From CATOSP01 sp965204715 (GTDB lineage Bacteria; Chloroflexota; Dehalococcoidia; Lucifugimonadales; UBA3495): DNA of 64,000 bases. Where the stretch lies: NCBI GenBank assembly GCA_965204715.1, contig OZ242009.1, positions 3,410,001 through 3,474,000 on the forward strand, given 5' to 3'. Position numbers and translations under genes: made by a program. Within the stretch, counting starts at the first letter, position 1. Every line of letters starts with the position of its first letter. This document shows, piece by piece, positions 43,987-53,346 of the stretch. The notes under the pieces were generated by a model. That model made no database searches, had not been told where the DNA came from, and worked only from the letters and a program-made list of their open reading frames with translations.

Positions 43987-44160
43987 TAGCCCGCTGTCGT
44001 TGGGACGCACAAGAGCAGTCTTTTGCCTGTTGAACATAGTGCGCCCAGTCGGGGTTTCGATGTCCGAAGACGAGAGGACCTATCCCCGGGACCGGCTGCA
44101 AGGCGATTCCGGGGGCAGGACCCCCACAAGACAACCCAGACCTTACATGGAGGTACAAGT

Positions 44161-45324
44161 ATGGCCACAGTAGCTGTGGAGGTGGTGTACCGGGGCATTT
44201 TCCAGAAGACCCTGGCCCGGAACATCGTCCGCTCCATAGTCTTCGCCGCCAGGAAAGAAGGCAAGATCGGCACCGCCTTCGGACGCTACGGCGATTCTCC
44301 GGAGCGCAACGGCATCCCGGCCAAGCAGTTCGCCATCGTCGCCGATGACGCCGAGGAGCTCGAGGAAAACCTGGCCAGGTACGAAGCGTCGGAGGTGGAC
44401 GTCACAATCAACGTGGACGACACCATGTCCAAAGGCATCGAGTCCTGGGCATGGTACGGTCTGCAACCCATCAACGAGCTTACCAAGCCCGGCGGGACTC
44501 TGATTGTGACTTCTCGCCAGGGCGCTGATGATCTGGTCCAGGACATGCACCAGAAGGACTCCCCCTACAATCTCTCAATCATCCGGAGCACCGTCAGCTT
44601 CTCCGGCCTTTGGGTCTACAAGGACGACCACACCGACGTGAGAATCCTTGGGAACCTCTGCCGCGTCTGCCCCCAGCTGGTCAGCCTTGACTCCATGCTG
44701 GAGGCCATCCGCGAGCAGTTCGATAACGAGACCAAGGTTGCCTCCGCCCGGCGGGCCTACGATCTTGCGACCGTCCGTCCCGTGGAACCCGGCGAGGGCA
44801 ATCCGGAGACCCCCTTCAAGTTCGAGCTTCCCGGCTGGAGGGAGATGGAGGAGGCGCTGGTAATCAAGGCAATAGATGAGGGCACCGGCTTCCGGGGCGG
44901 CGAGGAAGGCTACCAGCCCGTCCGCAACTCCGTTTTCAAGAAGTTCAGCACCAGGTCGATGCGGCCTATCGTCAATTTTGAGACCTGCATCAAGTGTACC
45001 CTTTGCTGGCTCCAGTGCCCGGATACCTGCTTCGACGTAACTCCCGACGGCCTTTACGACGCCAACATGGAGTCCTGCTGCGGCTGCGGCGTGTGCGAGG
45101 CAGTTTGCCCCGTGCCTGACTGCGTGACCATGATCAATGAGCAGCATTTCAACGACAACAACAGCCAGTACGAGGCATGGCAAGCCGACGCAGACGGCTA
45201 CAAACAATGGATGACCGACCTCATCGAGGTCCAGAAACAGGAATCCAGGAACCACGGCTTCCACCACGTCGGGGGTTATGCCGAAGAGATCGCTGAGTCC
45301 GCTCAGCCCGCTGGGGACGACTAA
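44161..45324 (+). CDS. 2-oxoacid:ferredoxin oxidoreductase, fused gamma-delta subunit
   Basis: A 387-residue protein joining the gamma domain (VVYRGIFQKTLARNIVRSIV, FGRYGDSPERNGIPAKQF) to a delta ferredoxin domain with two [4Fe-4S] sites (CIKCTLCWLQCPDTC and CCGCGVCEAVCPVPDC). It moves electrons from the TPP site to ferredoxin. The start is ATG 44161 behind GGAGG; the longer frame from 44023 lacks support. TAATG overlap couples it to the alpha-subunit gene. Fused gamma-delta subunits occur in several members of the family, including oxalate oxidoreductase, so pyruvate should not be assumed as substrate. Confidence 0.9.
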   Translation: MATVAVEVVYRGIFQKTLARNIVRSIVFAARKEGKIGTAFGRYGDSPERNGIPAKQFAIVADDAEELEENLARYEASEVDVTINVDDTMSKGIESWAWYGLQPINELTKPGGTLIVTSRQGADDLVQDMHQKDSPYNLSIIRSTVSFSGLWVYKDDHTDVRILGNLCRVCPQLVSLDSMLEAIREQFDNETKVASARRAYDLATVRPVEPGEGNPETPFKFELPGWREMEEALVIKAIDEGTGFRGGEEGYQPVRNSVFKKFSTRSMRPIVNFETCIKCTLCWLQCPDTCFDVTPDGLYDANMESCCGCGVCEAVCPVPDCVTMINEQHFNDNNSQYEAWQADADGYKQWMTDLIEVQKQESRNHGFHHVGGYAEEIAESAQPAGDD

Positions 45325-46562
45325 TGACTACGACCGCGCAACCAGCGCTTTTCCAATCGGAAACAGAAGAACTGATAAGCGGCAGCGAGGCCATCGCCAT
45401 CGCGTGCGCCCTGGCCGACGTTGACGTGATCACCGCCTACCCAATCCGGCCCTATGACACCGTGATGCAGTACGTGGCCAAACTCAAGGCCGACGGAGCT
45501 TTCGACTGCGACTTCATCGTCGCCGAGAGCGAGCATTCCCAGTTTGAGATTGTCAAGCACGCCTCCGCGGTTGGCGCAAGGACTTTCTGCGGCTCCAGCG
45601 GGGTGGGCTGGTTCTACGCCTTCGAGGCCATCACGGTTACGGCCGGTCTGCGGATGCCCGTGGTGGCGATGGTCGGCAACCGCGCCCTGGACGACCCCGG
45701 CGCGTTCGGCGTTGAGCACAACGACGCGATGGCCGTCCGGGACCTTGGCTGGATGCTCTACTGGGTCGCCACGGCCCAGGAAGCGTTGGACGCCGCCCTC
45801 CTGGCCTACCGCGTTGCCGAAGACCCGAGCGTCTTCCTGCCGATGGCTCTCAGCTGCGACGGCTCGTTCCTGACGCACTCACAGGCCATCGTCAACGTTC
45901 CCGCGGCCCAGCAGGTGCAGCAGTACCTGCCGCAGTATGACCGGGGCCGGTTGCAACTGCACCCGGACAATCCCATCACAGTCGCTCCCCAGGTCAACGA
46001 AGACTGGCTGATGGAAATCCGCCGCCAGGCCGACGAGGCCATGCGCCGGTCCGTGGGAGTTATCCAGAGCGCCTACGCCGAGCTCAAGGAAGTCTTCCCG
46101 CGCTCGTCATACCAGGACCAGCCCAGCCCGTTCATCGAGGAGTACGAGACCGAGGACGCTGAAATCGTCATCGTGGGCATGGGAACCCTGGCCCTCCCGG
46201 TCCGGGTGGCGGTCCGGCGTCTCCGGGAACAGGGCAGGAAGATCGGGTTCCTCCGGGTGAAGTTCTTCCGCCCCTTCGCCACCGATGAACTCAGGGAAGC
46301 TCTCTCCCGGTGCCAGGCAGTCTGTGTCATAGACCGGGACTATTCCTTCGGTTCGCCCTCCTACGCGGGAGTGCTGTTCAACGACCTGCGCTCAGCCCTA
46401 TATCCGCTGGATAACCGTCCCCACATGCTCAGCTTCATCGCCGGACTGGGCGGCCGGGAGGTACATGTCAACGATGTAAACGAGATGGTTGACATCACCC
46501 AAAAGGCCGTCGATACTGGAAAGATAGACCAGGAAACCACCTGGATAGGTGTGAGGGAGTAA
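45324..46562 (+). CDS. 2-oxoacid:ferredoxin oxidoreductase, alpha subunit
   Basis: A 412-residue alpha subunit (PorA-like). The pyrimidine-binding region has SGSEAIAIACALADVDVITAYPIRP and ESEHSQFEIVKHASAVGART. The central part has MVGNRALDDPGAFGVEHNDAMA, and domain II follows with VIVGMGTLALPVRVAVRRLR. The ATG overlaps the stop of the upstream gene. With gamma-delta and beta it forms the complete enzyme that oxidatively decarboxylates a 2-oxoacid to acyl-CoA, or acts on oxalate in one relative. Confidence 0.92.
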   Translation: MTTTAQPALFQSETEELISGSEAIAIACALADVDVITAYPIRPYDTVMQYVAKLKADGAFDCDFIVAESEHSQFEIVKHASAVGARTFCGSSGVGWFYAFEAITVTAGLRMPVVAMVGNRALDDPGAFGVEHNDAMAVRDLGWMLYWVATAQEALDAALLAYRVAEDPSVFLPMALSCDGSFLTHSQAIVNVPAAQQVQQYLPQYDRGRLQLHPDNPITVAPQVNEDWLMEIRRQADEAMRRSVGVIQSAYAELKEVFPRSSYQDQPSPFIEEYETEDAEIVIVGMGTLALPVRVAVRRLREQGRKIGFLRVKFFRPFATDELREALSRCQAVCVIDRDYSFGSPSYAGVLFNDLRSALYPLDNRPHMLSFIAGLGGREVHVNDVNEMVDITQKAVDTGKIDQETTWIGVRE

Positions 46563-46566
46563 GAAC

Positions 46567-47562
46567 ATGACCACCGTTCAAGACCTTCCCCAGATTCGAG
46601 GGGTCAAGAATATCCCGCTCGTGGAGGGCTTCACCTCCGGTCATCGCACCTGCCAGGGTTGCGAGTCCGCCCTCGTGATGCGGCTCATGATCAAGGCCGC
46701 CGGACCCAGGACCATAGTCCTGGGCAGCACCGGCTGCATGTACGTGGCCAACACCACCTATTACAGCACCCCCTGGGTAGTGCCGTGGATGCACACCCAG
46801 TTGGGTTCTTCCGGCTCCGCCGCCACGGGCACTGCCGCAGGCCTGGCCTCGATGATGCGCAAGGGCAAGATGAAGCAGGAACCCATCAACGTCATCGCCT
46901 TCTGCGGCGACGGCGGCGGGGTGGACATGGGCCTGTCGGCGATCTCCGCGGCCCTCCAGCATGATGAGTACAACCTGCTGATCCTCTGCTACGACAACGA
47001 GTCCTACGCCAACACCGACATACAGGTCTCCGGCGCGTCTCCCTGGGGGGCCAACTCGACCTTCAGCCCTCCGGGCAAAGAACACCGGATAATGAACAAG
47101 CGGTGGAAGAAGAACATGGCCCCGATGCTGGCCACCGGCCACCCGGACTGCCGCTACGTGGCCACGGCCTGCGGATCATACGGCCTCGACTTCAACAACA
47201 AGATCCGCCGCGCCCTGACCATCGGCGGTCCCACCTTCATCCACAGCATCGACCCCTGTCCCAAGGGCTGGGACTACGACCCCAAGTTCTCCCACGAGTT
47301 GGGAATACTGGCCATCGAGACTGGTCTCTGGGTCCAGTACGAGATCATCGACGGCGAGCTGATACTCAACGGCCCGTCCCGCGCCATTCGCAGGGGGATC
47401 CGCAAGCGGAAGCCCATCGAGGACTACCTGCTGCGCCAGGGACGCTTTGCCCACCTGACCCCCGAGGACATCAAGCACTTCCAGGAAAAGGTGGATGAAA
47501 GCTGGGAGAGGTGGTGGCTTCCCGGGGTAATCCCCCTCAAGAAGGACAACGAGGAAGACTAA
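46567..47562 (+). CDS. 2-oxoacid:ferredoxin oxidoreductase, beta subunit
   Basis: A 331-residue TPP-binding subunit. It shows HRTCQGCESALVMRL with cysteines for the proximal [4Fe-4S] cluster, STGCMYVAN, the TPP/Mg motif FCGDGGGVDMGLSAI with a YDNESYANTD end, and TACGSYG for a later cysteine ligand. It starts 4 bp after the alpha gene and ends the operon, before a strong hairpin terminator. No disruption is seen. Confidence 0.93.
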   Translation: MTTVQDLPQIRGVKNIPLVEGFTSGHRTCQGCESALVMRLMIKAAGPRTIVLGSTGCMYVANTTYYSTPWVVPWMHTQLGSSGSAATGTAAGLASMMRKGKMKQEPINVIAFCGDGGGVDMGLSAISAALQHDEYNLLILCYDNESYANTDIQVSGASPWGANSTFSPPGKEHRIMNKRWKKNMAPMLATGHPDCRYVATACGSYGLDFNNKIRRALTIGGPTFIHSIDPCPKGWDYDPKFSHELGILAIETGLWVQYEIIDGELILNGPSRAIRRGIRKRKPIEDYLLRQGRFAHLTPEDIKHFQEKVDESWERWWLPGVIPLKKDNEED

Positions 47563-47598
47563 CCCGAGAGTTCCACCACGGAAACAGGGTGACTACAA

Positions 47599-47620
47599 GG
47601 GGCGGCTGTTAAGCCGCCCC
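47599..47620 (+). terminator. Terminator of the oxidoreductase operon
   Basis: A perfect 9-bp stem GGGGCGGCT/AGCCGCCCC with loop GTTA is followed by TATCGTTTAT, 36 bp after the beta-subunit stop. Confidence 0.75.
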
Positions 47621-47786
47621 TATCGTTTATCGGGAGACTGACCCGGGCTCCAACTTCAGTTGGCTGCCGCTCCACAAGCAAATACTTGCCCCAAAAGCGA
47701 GTAAGGTTTAGAGTAGGGAGAGTTTCCCCCGCCCATGACATTGACCCTGGGGGCCGGACACCGATAGCGAGCACAAGGAGGTTGCC

Positions 47787-48884
47787 ATGCGCCTGGACCC
47801 CATAAATCTCTATGATTACGAGGCGAGAGCCAAGCAGGTACTCCCCCATAATAACTGGACGTTCATCGACGCCGGCGCGATGGACGAGTTCACAACCCGC
47901 CGCAACCGCAGCGCGTTTGAAGACCTCACCCTGCGGCCCCGGTTCCTCCGGGCCGTGGAGAACCGCGACCTGACCACCACGGTACTGGGCGAGGAAATCA
48001 GTATGCCCATCATGATCGCTCCGGCGGGCAGTCACATGCTGGCCCACCCGGAGGGAGAGCTTGCCACCGCCAGGGGCGCAGGGATGTCCGACACCCTGAT
48101 GATGCTCAGCACCTCCTCCAACTACAGCCTGGAGGAAGTGTCCGAAGCTGCCAGCGGCCCCCTGTGGTTCCAGCTCTACCACCGGGGATACGACCTGACC
48201 GAGATGCTGGTCCACCGGGCTGAGGAAGCCGGGTTCAAGGCCATCGCCCTGACCGTGGACACTCCAGCCCCAAGTCCCAAGGAACGTGACCAGCGCAACC
48301 GCTTCCAGAGAGTGGCGGAACTGGGCAACTTCCGGGCCGAGTCCCGCCCGGAAAGCGAGATAAGCGGCACCGACGAGTCACCGGGATTTGAGGTGTCGCG
48401 GACCGCTCCCCTGACCTGGAAGGAGCTTGAGTGGCTGCGCGGGTTGACCTCGCTGCCCCTTGTCCTGAAGGGCATCAGGACCGCCGAGGACGCCCACATC
48501 GCCGTCGAAAGCGGCGTCGATGGCATCCTGGTTTCCACTCACGGCGGACGCCAGATGGATATGACGATGGGCGCCGTTGAAATGCTGCCGGAAATCGTGG
48601 AAGCCTCCAAGGGCCAGGCTGAGGTCTACGTCGACTCCGGTGTCCGCCGGGGCAGCGACGTTGTCAAAGCCCTCGCCCTGGGCGCAAGGGCAGTGGCCAT
48701 TGGCCGCCCCCTGTTCTGGGGGTTGGCGGTTGACGGCGCCGACGGCGTCCACGGTGTCCTTGAACTGCTCCGGGAAGAGTTGGACCGCTGCATGGCCTAC
48801 TGCGGCCAGACCTCCGTCCGCGACCTGGAGCCAAACCTGGTCAACATCCCTTACGGCTGGGGCCCCGGCAGAATGGCCCCGTAG
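47787..48884 (+). CDS. FMN-dependent alpha-hydroxy acid dehydrogenase/oxidase
   Basis: A 365-residue TIM-barrel flavoprotein of the lactate/glycolate oxidase family. It has NLYDYEARAKQ at the start, a TFIDAGAMDEFTTRRNR region, PIMIAPAGSHMLAHPEGEL, LPLVLKGIRTAEDA with the FMN lysine, and the catalytic His/Arg segment STHGGRQMD near residue 250 (usually SNHGGRQLD). The N-terminal YYxSGA motif is altered to FIDAGAMDE, so substrate range may differ. AGGAGG precedes the ATG. It could oxidise a hydroxyacid to the oxoacid handled by the upstream operon; that link is inference. Confidence 0.88.
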   Translation: MRLDPINLYDYEARAKQVLPHNNWTFIDAGAMDEFTTRRNRSAFEDLTLRPRFLRAVENRDLTTTVLGEEISMPIMIAPAGSHMLAHPEGELATARGAGMSDTLMMLSTSSNYSLEEVSEAASGPLWFQLYHRGYDLTEMLVHRAEEAGFKAIALTVDTPAPSPKERDQRNRFQRVAELGNFRAESRPESEISGTDESPGFEVSRTAPLTWKELEWLRGLTSLPLVLKGIRTAEDAHIAVESGVDGILVSTHGGRQMDMTMGAVEMLPEIVEASKGQAEVYVDSGVRRGSDVVKALALGARAVAIGRPLFWGLAVDGADGVHGVLELLREELDRCMAYCGQTSVRDLEPNLVNIPYGWGPGRMAP

Positions 48885-48924
48885 CACTCACACGGACCAT
48901 TGTACGGACCATTGTTCTGATGAA

Positions 48925-48955
48925 AAGGGCGTCCCCGTTCAACAGGGACGCCCTT
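48925..48955. terminator. Bidirectional hairpin terminator
   Basis: A perfect 11-bp stem (AAGGGCGTCCC with GGGACGCCCTT) with a 9-nt loop lies between the convergent hydroxyacid oxidase and TenA genes. Confidence 0.75.
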
Positions 48956-49009
48956 CCTGCTATTCGGTAATCCGGGGCTACAGCCCGCGCATGTCGAAAG
49001 GAGAGCCGA

Positions 49010-49666
49010 CTACACCGGCCACTGCTCCATCCGGTAGGCCATGTCCCAGAACATGTACTCGTAGCGGGTGCTGATTATGAACGCCTCCCTCATGGCGTCC
49101 AACTCCCGCTGGTCTGCCTTCTCGGCCTCCCGGTCGACGAAACTGCGCCATGCGTCCACGCTGTCCTGGAGCAACCCGGCGACGTAGAACGACGTCCACT
49201 GCCCGTAAAGGGGGTGCTCCGATTGTCCCACTCCGTCCTTCAGTTCATGGTACGTCCACGGGCAGGGCAACAGAGCCGCTGCCGCAGGACCCAACCCGTG
49301 CAGCGATGCGGTCGTGAGCATGTGGTTGACATAAGCGGTATTGGTTGGTGACCGCTTCACCTGCCGCACGTCCTCCATCGTCAGGCCAGCCTCGGCCACC
49401 AGCTTGTGGTGCAGCGGGCGCTCCACCGGCGTCATCACCCGCCGGGCCAGTTCCTCCAGCAGGGCTGAGGTGGGGGCTTTGGCCAGGGTCAGGGCAACGG
49501 TCCTCGCAAACCCTTCCAGGTACAGGTAGTCCTGCCCCAGGTAGTATTGGAACTTTTCCAGCGGCAGCGTCCCGTCCTTGATCTCCCTGAGGAAGGGCTG
49601 ATCGAAAATCTGCTGCCACATGGGGGCGACTTCGGCCCGCAACCGGGCGCTGAAGCTATCCGGCAT
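49010..49666 (-). CDS. tenA: TenA-family protein (aminopyrimidine aminohydrolase-like)
   Basis: A 218-residue helical protein of the TenA/THI-4 group, which hydrolyses aminopyrimidines during thiamin salvage. It shows YYLGQDYLYLEGFARTVAL, the nucleophile cysteine in LLPCPWTYHEL near residue 134, and the late glutamate in RYEYMFWDMAY. The start is ATG 49666 behind AGGAGAGG; the longer frame up to 49951 overlaps the TPR gene and is not used. It overlaps the 3' end of that gene by 11 bp, so the two are coupled. No other thiamin genes are nearby. Confidence 0.88.
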   Translation of the reverse strand: MPDSFSARLRAEVAPMWQQIFDQPFLREIKDGTLPLEKFQYYLGQDYLYLEGFARTVALTLAKAPTSALLEELARRVMTPVERPLHHKLVAEAGLTMEDVRQVKRSPTNTAYVNHMLTTASLHGLGPAAAALLPCPWTYHELKDGVGQSEHPLYGQWTSFYVAGLLQDSVDAWRSFVDREAEKADQRELDAMREAFIISTRYEYMFWDMAYRMEQWPV

Positions 49667-50684
49667 TGGCGTCCTCTCCTGGATTGTCGTACTGTCGCTC
49701 TCCCAGCATCCCGCGCACCATTGCCAGCGCCTGATCCGCTTCGGGATAGTTGGGCCTGAGTTCGATTGCCCGCAGGAAGTCGTCCCTGGCATCGGCAAGG
49801 CGTCCCAGAATGGCCAGAGAATTGCCCCGCCTGAAATGCGCCGCTGCCAGCCCCGGGTCCAACTCCAGCGCTGTCTGAAAGTCTCGCAGGGCCGCTTCAT
49901 GGTCTCCCCTGTCCGCCAGCGCCACTCCCCGGTTGAGATAAAGGGTGGCAAAGGGAGGGCCGAACCGCAGGGCCCGGTCGAAGTCGGCTATCGCCTCATC
50001 CGGCCTTTCAAGGTTGCGGTGGGAAATGCCCCGGTTGTAGTAGGCGTTGGCAAAGGTGGGGACAACTTCAACCGCACGGGTATAGTCATCGACGGCGAGG
50101 TGAAACTCATGAATGTCGTGGAACAGGTTCCCCCTGGCATAGTAGTAGTCCGCATCGTTAGGGCGAAGTTCGATTGCCTTTGAGAAGTGCTCCCGCGCCT
50201 CTTCCCGCCTTCCCGTGTCCCGGAAGGCGATCCCAAGATTGTAGTGGGCGTTGGGCATATCAGGGTGCATCTGGATGGCCTGTTGAAAATCGTCGATAGC
50301 CTGGTCGTAGTGCTGCAGGGAGGCATGGGCCACGCCGCGGGCGTAGTAGAAATCGGCATCCCCCGGATTGATGTCTATGGCCTGATTGTAGTCCAGAAGG
50401 GCTTGCTCGAAGTTGCCGGTATACCGCCGGATAACACCCCTTGCGTAATAGGCCACGGCATATTCCGGGTCTGCGGTCACCGCAGCCGTAAAGTCTCCGA
50501 TGGCCTCGTCCAGATTTCCGCCGTTTCGCCGCGCCAGGCCCCGGCAATAATAGGCAACAGCGCACTGGGCGTTGATGCGCAGGGCCGCATCAAAGTCCGA
50601 GATGGCCTGGTCGAGCAGACCCTGTTGCAGGAACATGCGTCCCCGGACCACGTATTCGAGTTCATTAGGCTGGTCAGTCATCAC
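49656..50684 (-). CDS. Tetratricopeptide (TPR) repeat protein
   Basis: A 342-residue protein made almost wholly of 34-residue TPR units (about nine), such as AVAYYCRGLARRNGGNLDEA and DADFYYARGVAHASLQHYDQ. There is no signal peptide or catalytic domain, so it is probably a cytoplasmic protein-binding scaffold. It sits between an acyl-CoA synthetase gene (20 bp upstream) and tenA (overlapping). The partner is unknown. Confidence 0.9.
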   Translation of the reverse strand: MMTDQPNELEYVVRGRMFLQQGLLDQAISDFDAALRINAQCAVAYYCRGLARRNGGNLDEAIGDFTAAVTADPEYAVAYYARGVIRRYTGNFEQALLDYNQAIDINPGDADFYYARGVAHASLQHYDQAIDDFQQAIQMHPDMPNAHYNLGIAFRDTGRREEAREHFSKAIELRPNDADYYYARGNLFHDIHEFHLAVDDYTRAVEVVPTFANAYYNRGISHRNLERPDEAIADFDRALRFGPPFATLYLNRGVALADRGDHEAALRDFQTALELDPGLAAAHFRRGNSLAILGRLADARDDFLRAIELRPNYPEADQALAMVRGMLGERQYDNPGEDANAG

Positions 50685-50704
50685 TCAACCGGACGTGCCG
50701 TAGC

Positions 50705-52360
50705 TTACTGCGTTCCCCTGGCCTTCTCAAGCTCTGACTCCCTGAGTTCAACCCGGCGTATCTTGCCGCTGATGGTCTTGGGAAGCTCGGACACGAACTC
50801 CACCGCCCGGGGGTACTTGTACGGCGCTGTCGTTGTGCGCACGTGGTCTTGCAGGCTGACCACCAGCTCGTCCGAGCCGACGTAGCCCGGCGCCAGGATC
50901 ACGAACGCCTTTACGATGTCCCCCCTCACCGGGTCCGGACTGGCCACCACCGCCGATTCGGCAACTGCGGGGTGCTCAATAAGCGCGCTCTCCACCTCGA
51001 ATGGACCGATCCGATAGCCGGCAGAGATGATCACATCATCCGCCCTACCCACAAACCAGAAATACCCGTCCTCATCCCGGTACGCCTTGTCCCCGGTGAA
51101 GTACCAGTCTCCGTAGAACGCCGATTCCATCGCCTCCGGCCCCCGCCAGTACTCCCGGAAAAGACCAACGGGCCTGTCCGGCTTGACCCGGACTGCGATC
51201 TGTCCCTCTTCATTGGGCGGCAGTTCGTTCCCCTCATCATCGACAATGGCGACACGGAAGCCGGGAACCGGCTTGCCCATCGAGCCGGGACGCACCGGCA
51301 GACAGCGGTAATTGCCCACCAGCAATACGGTCTCGGTCTGCCCATAGCCGTCGTAGATGGTCAGGCCAGTGCCTTCCTCCCACTTGCTCATGACTTCGGG
51401 GTTCAGCGGTTCGCCCGCGCCCGTGCAGTGGCGCAGGTTGCGCAGGTCGTACCCGGTCAGGTCCTCCAGCACCAGCATTCGGTAGGCCGTTGGCGGGGCG
51501 CAGAAGGATGTGACGCCGTACCGCTCCAGTATCCGCATGGTCAGCGCCGGGTCGAACCGTCCCCGGGCATCGTGCTGGAGCACCGCCGCACCCTGGGTCC
51601 ACTGGCCGAACAGCTTGCCGTATGCGGCCTTGGCCCATCCGGTGTCCGAAATTGTCCATTGCAGGTCGGTGGGCTTCAGGTCGTGCCAGAATTTGGCGGT
51701 GAGCACGTGGGCCAAACCATAGGACGCATGGGTATGCAGCACCATCTTGGGGTATCCCACAGTGCCCGAGGTGAAGTAAATGAGCAGCGGGTCATCGCTA
51801 CGAGTCGGTATGACTTCGTCCAGATAAGGGGAAGCCTCGGCCATCCTTTCCCCGTAGGAGACCCACCCCGTCCGGGAGCCGCCCACCAGCAGCAGGTGAC
51901 GGAGAGAAGGGCAAGCCCCCGCCGCGGCGGCTACCTTCTCCCAGTTCTCCTCGTCGGTGACTGCCAGGGCGGCCTCGGCCTCGTTGACCCTGTATTCGAT
52001 GTCGTTGGGCGTACACAACGTTGTCGCCGGCATCGGCACCGCGCCCAGCTTCATCAGTCCCAGCATCAGGACGTACCACTCCGGGATGCGGGGCAGCATC
52101 AGGAACACCCTGTCCCCCTTGCCGACGCCCAAGTCTTTGAGCACATTGGCGCACCGGTCTGAAAGGACCTTCAGGTCCCAGAAGGTGTGGTGCCGGGCAT
52201 TATCTCCCTGCGGGTCCAGGGATATAAGCGCCAGCTTGGTGCGGTCCCTGGCCCACTCATCGACCACATCAAAGGCGAAGTTGAAGCGCTCGGGCACATC
52301 CAGCTTGAAGTCCCGAAAGGTCTCCTCGTAGTCCTGCATGTTGGGGACGGAAGTATCCAT
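50705..52360 (-). CDS. AMP-forming acyl-CoA synthetase (medium-chain/benzoate type)
   Basis: A 551-residue adenylate-forming enzyme that makes an acyl-CoA from acid, ATP and CoA. The phosphate loop is YFTSGTVGYPKMVLHTH near residue 190, with YGQTETVLLVGNY near 338, YFTGDKAYRDEDGYFWFVGR near 420 and the catalytic lysine in TISGKIRRVELRE near the end. The N-terminal layout fits the MACS group. A TATAAT-like -10 is at 52414-52419 on the minus strand. With the crotonase and CoA-transferases upstream it suggests an acid degradation cluster; the acid is not identified. Confidence 0.92.
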   Translation of the reverse strand: MDTSVPNMQDYEETFRDFKLDVPERFNFAFDVVDEWARDRTKLALISLDPQGDNARHHTFWDLKVLSDRCANVLKDLGVGKGDRVFLMLPRIPEWYVLMLGLMKLGAVPMPATTLCTPNDIEYRVNEAEAALAVTDEENWEKVAAAAGACPSLRHLLLVGGSRTGWVSYGERMAEASPYLDEVIPTRSDDPLLIYFTSGTVGYPKMVLHTHASYGLAHVLTAKFWHDLKPTDLQWTISDTGWAKAAYGKLFGQWTQGAAVLQHDARGRFDPALTMRILERYGVTSFCAPPTAYRMLVLEDLTGYDLRNLRHCTGAGEPLNPEVMSKWEEGTGLTIYDGYGQTETVLLVGNYRCLPVRPGSMGKPVPGFRVAIVDDEGNELPPNEEGQIAVRVKPDRPVGLFREYWRGPEAMESAFYGDWYFTGDKAYRDEDGYFWFVGRADDVIISAGYRIGPFEVESALIEHPAVAESAVVASPDPVRGDIVKAFVILAPGYVGSDELVVSLQDHVRTTTAPYKYPRAVEFVSELPKTISGKIRRVELRESELEKARGTQ

Positions 52361-52506
52361 CGCGCCTCTCTCGAAGGGTCAAATATAGCTGCGCAAGCGC
52401 CTGCGCACGGCCAATTATAGTGCCAATTCCCGACTGTAGACCACCCCGCAATCCTCGGCACGGGAACTGTCGCCCACCCAAGCAGGGAGGACCAACCAGC
52501 AGAGGT

Positions 52507-53307
52507 CTACCGCGCCGACGGGAACTCCGGGGGCCTTCGTTCCCGCAACGCCTGAAGGCCCTCCCGTATGTCATCCCCGAAGAACCCCAGGCTCTCCAGG
52601 GCAAGCGAGTAGTCGAAGGAAGTGTGCCCGGCCATCCGCAACCACTGGTTCAAGGCCCGCTTGGTATACCGGATAGCCGACTGCGGCCCGGACGCCAGCT
52701 TTCCGGCGACTTCCATCGCCGTGGGCATCAACTCTTCCTGCGACACTGCCATGCTGACCAGGCCAATTCGTTCCGCTTCCCTGCCGTTCAGAAAATCGCA
52801 GGTCAGCAGGTAATACTTCGCCTTGGCCATGCCGCACAGCAGGGGCCAGATGATTGCTGCATGGTCCCCCGCTGCGACGCCAAGCCGGACATGCCCGTCG
52901 GTGATCCGTGCGTCCTCGGCGGCGATGGAAATGTCCGCAAGGAGGGCCACCGCCAGCCCGGCCCCGACCGCCACGCCGTTGATGGCCGAGATGACCGGCT
53001 TGTCCAGGTCAATCATGTTGTGGACTATGGCCCCGGCCTCTTCCATCATGCGCCCGACCGCCTCGGGGTTGCCGATGGCCTCCTCGATCATGTCGAAGTC
53101 GCCGCCAGCGGAAAAGGCACTGCCCGCCCCGGTGATCACAGCGACCCGCACCGCCGGGTCCTGGCCCAGGTCAGGCCATATCCGGCTCAACTCGTAATGA
53201 AGCCTGGCATTGGTAGAATTAAGGGAGTCGGGCCGGTCCATCGTCAGCAGGGCCACCCCGTCCGCCACCTCTACTCTCAGATGCTCATAGCTACTGTAGT
53301 CAGCCAT
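52507..53307 (-). CDS. Enoyl-CoA hydratase/isomerase family protein
   Basis: A 266-residue crotonase. LLTMDRPDSLNSTNARLHYE, the oxyanion-hole segment AFSAGGDFDMIEEA and INGVAVGAGLAVALLADISI are clear. The catalytic region HVRLGVAAGDHAAIIWP lacks the usual glutamate pair and has an Asp instead, as in several isomerase-like members. The gene lies between an acyl-CoA synthetase and a CoA-transferase on the same strand. Confidence 0.9.
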   Translation of the reverse strand: MADYSSYEHLRVEVADGVALLTMDRPDSLNSTNARLHYELSRIWPDLGQDPAVRVAVITGAGSAFSAGGDFDMIEEAIGNPEAVGRMMEEAGAIVHNMIDLDKPVISAINGVAVGAGLAVALLADISIAAEDARITDGHVRLGVAAGDHAAIIWPLLCGMAKAKYYLLTCDFLNGREAERIGLVSMAVSQEELMPTAMEVAGKLASGPQSAIRYTKRALNQWLRMAGHTSFDYSLALESLGFFGDDIREGLQALRERRPPEFPSAR

Positions 53308-53346
53308 ACCAGATGCTCCGATGCTGATGTAGACCCAAACCCGGTT

